A stretch of DNA of 64,000 nucleotides from Caldilineaceae bacterium (lineage in GTDB: Bacteria > Chloroflexota > Anaerolineae > Caldilineales > Caldilineaceae), in the NCBI GenBank assembly GCA_019637645.1, contig JAHBVH010000018.1:1-64000 (forward strand), in the 5' to 3' direction. How positions within the stretch are numbered: the stretch's first letter is position 1; every line of letters begins with the position of its first letter. The notes beneath the pieces are model-generated. The model was not told the origin of the DNA and ran no database searches. It saw only the letters and a program-made list of their open reading frames with translations. The translations under genes were made by a program, and so were the position numbers. This document shows, piece after piece, positions 62,659 to 64,000 of this stretch.

Positions 62659-62725
62659 TAGAAGTTATGCACTTGGACAAAACCGGTCAGGTTTCTGGGT
62701 ACACCAACCAACTGCGTAAGTTCTA
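62659..62725. repeat. 67-bp MITE-like inverted-repeat element
   Basis: TAGAAGTTATGCACTTGG (62659-62676) and CCAACTGCGTAAGTTCTA (62708-62725) are inverted repeats with three mismatches in 18. The inside contains a degenerate copy of the palindrome core (ACCGGTCAGGTTTC). One arm recurs at 52413. Confidence 0.6.
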
Positions 62726-62862
62726 ACAGATTGCCTAGCGCCCTATTTAGTGGCACAATAGGCGGGCGATCTTCCAACGCTCCACGCCACTGCCCTAGTT
62801 GCGTTGGGGAAGAGGCGCATGAAGGGGATTGACAAGTTTTCTAGGGGGAAGAGGGAAATTCT

Positions 62863-63657
62863 ATGCAGCGGATTACACACGCCAATGGTGTCGTTACCTA
62901 TTGCTTTACATCGCTAGCCACCTTGCCGGTACGCGGCCATGTGAGCACACGGCATGGCGGTGTCAGTCCTGAACCTTGGCAGTCGCTCAACCTCAGTATT
63001 ACGCGCGGCGATGAATTGGGGCGCGTTGAGGAGAATCGGGAACGGTTGACCACCGCATTGGGCGTAGAAACGACGAAGCTAGTGCGCTGCCGCCAAGTCC
63101 ACGGCACCGGCGTCGCCAAAGTAGACTGGAGTGATGCCAATCAGTGGAAAGATCAGACCGACGGCCTCATTACCGATACAGTGGGCCTACCCCTTTTGCT
63201 CCTGTTTGCCGACTGCGTGCCGATCATGCTCTACGACCCGCGCCAGCATGTCCTCGGGATCTGTCATTCCGGCTGGCGGGGTACCGTCAATGGCATGGTG
63301 ACCGCCACCTTGTGGGCCATGCAAGCGGCCTATAATACAGAGCCCGCCGATGTCCGCGCTGGGATTGGTCCTAGCATCGGGCCAGCCAGCTATGAAGTGG
63401 GCCAGGAAGTCCTTGCCATGGCCCACGCCAAATTGCCCAACGCCGAACGCTTTTTCACCTCTCCCAATGGCCCAGCCCAGAACCCCTATTTTGATTTGTG
63501 GGCCGCCAATACAGCCCTCTTGGTGGAAGCCGGTGTCCCCGCCACCCAAATCGAGGTGAGCCAACTAGATACGGCACAAAATACCCACGACTTCTTTAGT
63601 CATCGCGCCGAGCAAGGCCGCTGTGGCCTCTTTAGTATGGTTGCCTGGCTAGCCTAA
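62863..63657 (+). CDS. pgeF: Polyphenol-oxidase-domain protein PgeF (YfiH/YlmD, purine nucleoside phosphorylase type)
   Basis: A 264-aa cytosolic protein of the YfiH/laccase-domain family, known to include purine nucleoside phosphorylase/adenosine deaminase activity and peptidoglycan editing. The zinc-site residues are His80 (RQVHG), Cys118 (FADCVP) and His135 (CHSGWRG). Other landmarks are STRHGGVS near 28-35, SLNLS, DGLITD, and AGIGPSIGPASYEVG. Length is normal. It lies alone, with dispersed repeats before and after it. Confidence 0.93.
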   Translation: MQRITHANGVVTYCFTSLATLPVRGHVSTRHGGVSPEPWQSLNLSITRGDELGRVEENRERLTTALGVETTKLVRCRQVHGTGVAKVDWSDANQWKDQTDGLITDTVGLPLLLLFADCVPIMLYDPRQHVLGICHSGWRGTVNGMVTATLWAMQAAYNTEPADVRAGIGPSIGPASYEVGQEVLAMAHAKLPNAERFFTSPNGPAQNPYFDLWAANTALLVEAGVPATQIEVSQLDTAQNTHDFFSHRAEQGRCGLFSMVAWLA

Positions 63658-63978
63658 CCCCCTTGTTACTGCTGGTAGACAAAAGATTGCCCCTTCATCC
63701 CTAACCAGACCTGACAGGTTTTGCAAAACCTGCCAGGTCGCCGCGACGCGCTTGCCGCTCACCTTCAGGCAAGGAACAACCCTAAGGTAAATTACCGTTA
63801 ATGATGGTAACAGAAGCAAGCGATCCTTGCTTGCAGGGATCGCCCTACCCATCCAATCAATGACCATCGTGAGTAAGCAGACACTCCTTGCAACCGTTCT
63901 CGCCGATAGTTCTCGCCGATAGTTTTCGTTGCAGAGCGTCCGCGATCTAGTACTGTTACATCAACAGGAGAGAGGACA
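63658..63978. other. Terminal intergenic region
   Basis: No gene recognised. It contains the palindrome 63708-63739 and two tandem GTTCTCGCCGATA copies (63896-63921). Confidence 0.5.
63708..63739. repeat. Palindrome, ACCTGACAGGTTTT family
   Basis: GACCTGACAGGTTTT (63708-63722), GC, AAAACCTGCCAGGTC (63725-63739), with one non-canonical pair. It follows pgeF by about 50 bases and may end its transcript. Confidence 0.8.
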
Positions 63979-64000
63979 ATGTCCATGCTACGCATTTTAC
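63979..64000 (+). CDS. Start of a gene cut by the window edge
   Basis: ATG at 63979 with a strong ribosome-binding site (AGGAGAGAGGA) opens MSMLRIL and runs off the end. Too short to identify. Confidence 0.45.

Larger units (their letters stand above)
62510..62862. other. Gap between protease and pgeF with terminator and repeat element
   Basis: No gene recognised. It holds the terminator hairpin 62577-62610 and a small inverted-repeat element 62659-62725, listed separately. The pgeF ribosome-binding site (GGGGGAAGAGGGA) is near 62843. Confidence 0.5.

Overview
The window comes from a bacterium, most likely a member of the Chloroflexota (class Chloroflexia). This is judged from the mix of genes rather than from any marker: a type-2 TrpB, a CimA/LeuABCD/IlvBNC amino-acid cluster, large exported beta-sandwich and protease-inhibitor proteins, frequent TTG starts, and a Chloroflexota-like LYLPLV-type tail on one exported protein. 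There are no rRNA or tRNA genes, CRISPR arrays, integrases or intact transposases. The left edge cuts a molybdopterin oxidoreductase gene and the right edge cuts a new gene after about 22 bases.

Layout. 1-8.9 kb: end of a xanthine-dehydrogenase-type subunit, a TIM-barrel aldolase homologue, rnc, threonine synthase, a tandem thioredoxin, a DUF2905 protein, ftsY and prfB with an intact programmed frameshift. 9-15.9 kb: ilvB-ilvN-ilvC, an antitoxin with a broken toxin, then leuA. A consensus promoter, a 41-codon Leu/Val/Ile-rich leader peptide and a terminator/antiterminator pair precede ilvB and form a classical attenuator. 16-20.4 kb: two paralogous exported membrane-anchored proteins flanking a YbjQ-family protein. 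I recognise no function for this trio, and it is the best candidate for an undescribed system. 20.7-29.6 kb: gltB, leuC, a two-gene cassette (unknown protein plus C39-like cysteine peptidase), leuD and leuB. 29.7-35.8 kb: ppc, a HAD phosphatase, cimA and map. 35.9-46 kb, mostly on the minus strand: GNAT, manA, an AI-2E transporter, pcrA, rarD, rsgA, maf, and a protein joining a TIMP-like domain to a SIMPL domain. 46-64 kb: a Gfo/Idh/MocA oxidoreductase, a 1315-aa SdrD-B surface protein, a repeat-flanked DUF2726 gene, a thioester alpha-2-macroglobulin with an internal membrane segment, trpB, an HtrA-like protease with three acidic repeats and an SH3 domain, and pgeF.

How the genes work together. 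Much of the first 35 kb serves branched-chain amino-acid synthesis. ppc supplies oxaloacetate for the aspartate family, and threonine synthase supplies threonine, one source of 2-oxobutyrate. cimA starts the citramalate route to 2-oxobutyrate, which reuses LeuC, LeuD and LeuB. IlvBN and IlvC act on the 2-oxo acids, LeuA commits to leucine, and gltB supplies glutamate for transamination. ilvD and ilvE are not in the window. The 44-62 kb part is rich in exported protease-related proteins: a TIMP-like inhibitor candidate, an alpha-2-macroglobulin and an HtrA-like protease.

Intergenic regions carry many long hairpins. They include a dispersed palindrome family built on ACCTGACAGGTTTT, long perfect stems between three of the four convergent gene pairs, and several locally unique imperfect palindromes.
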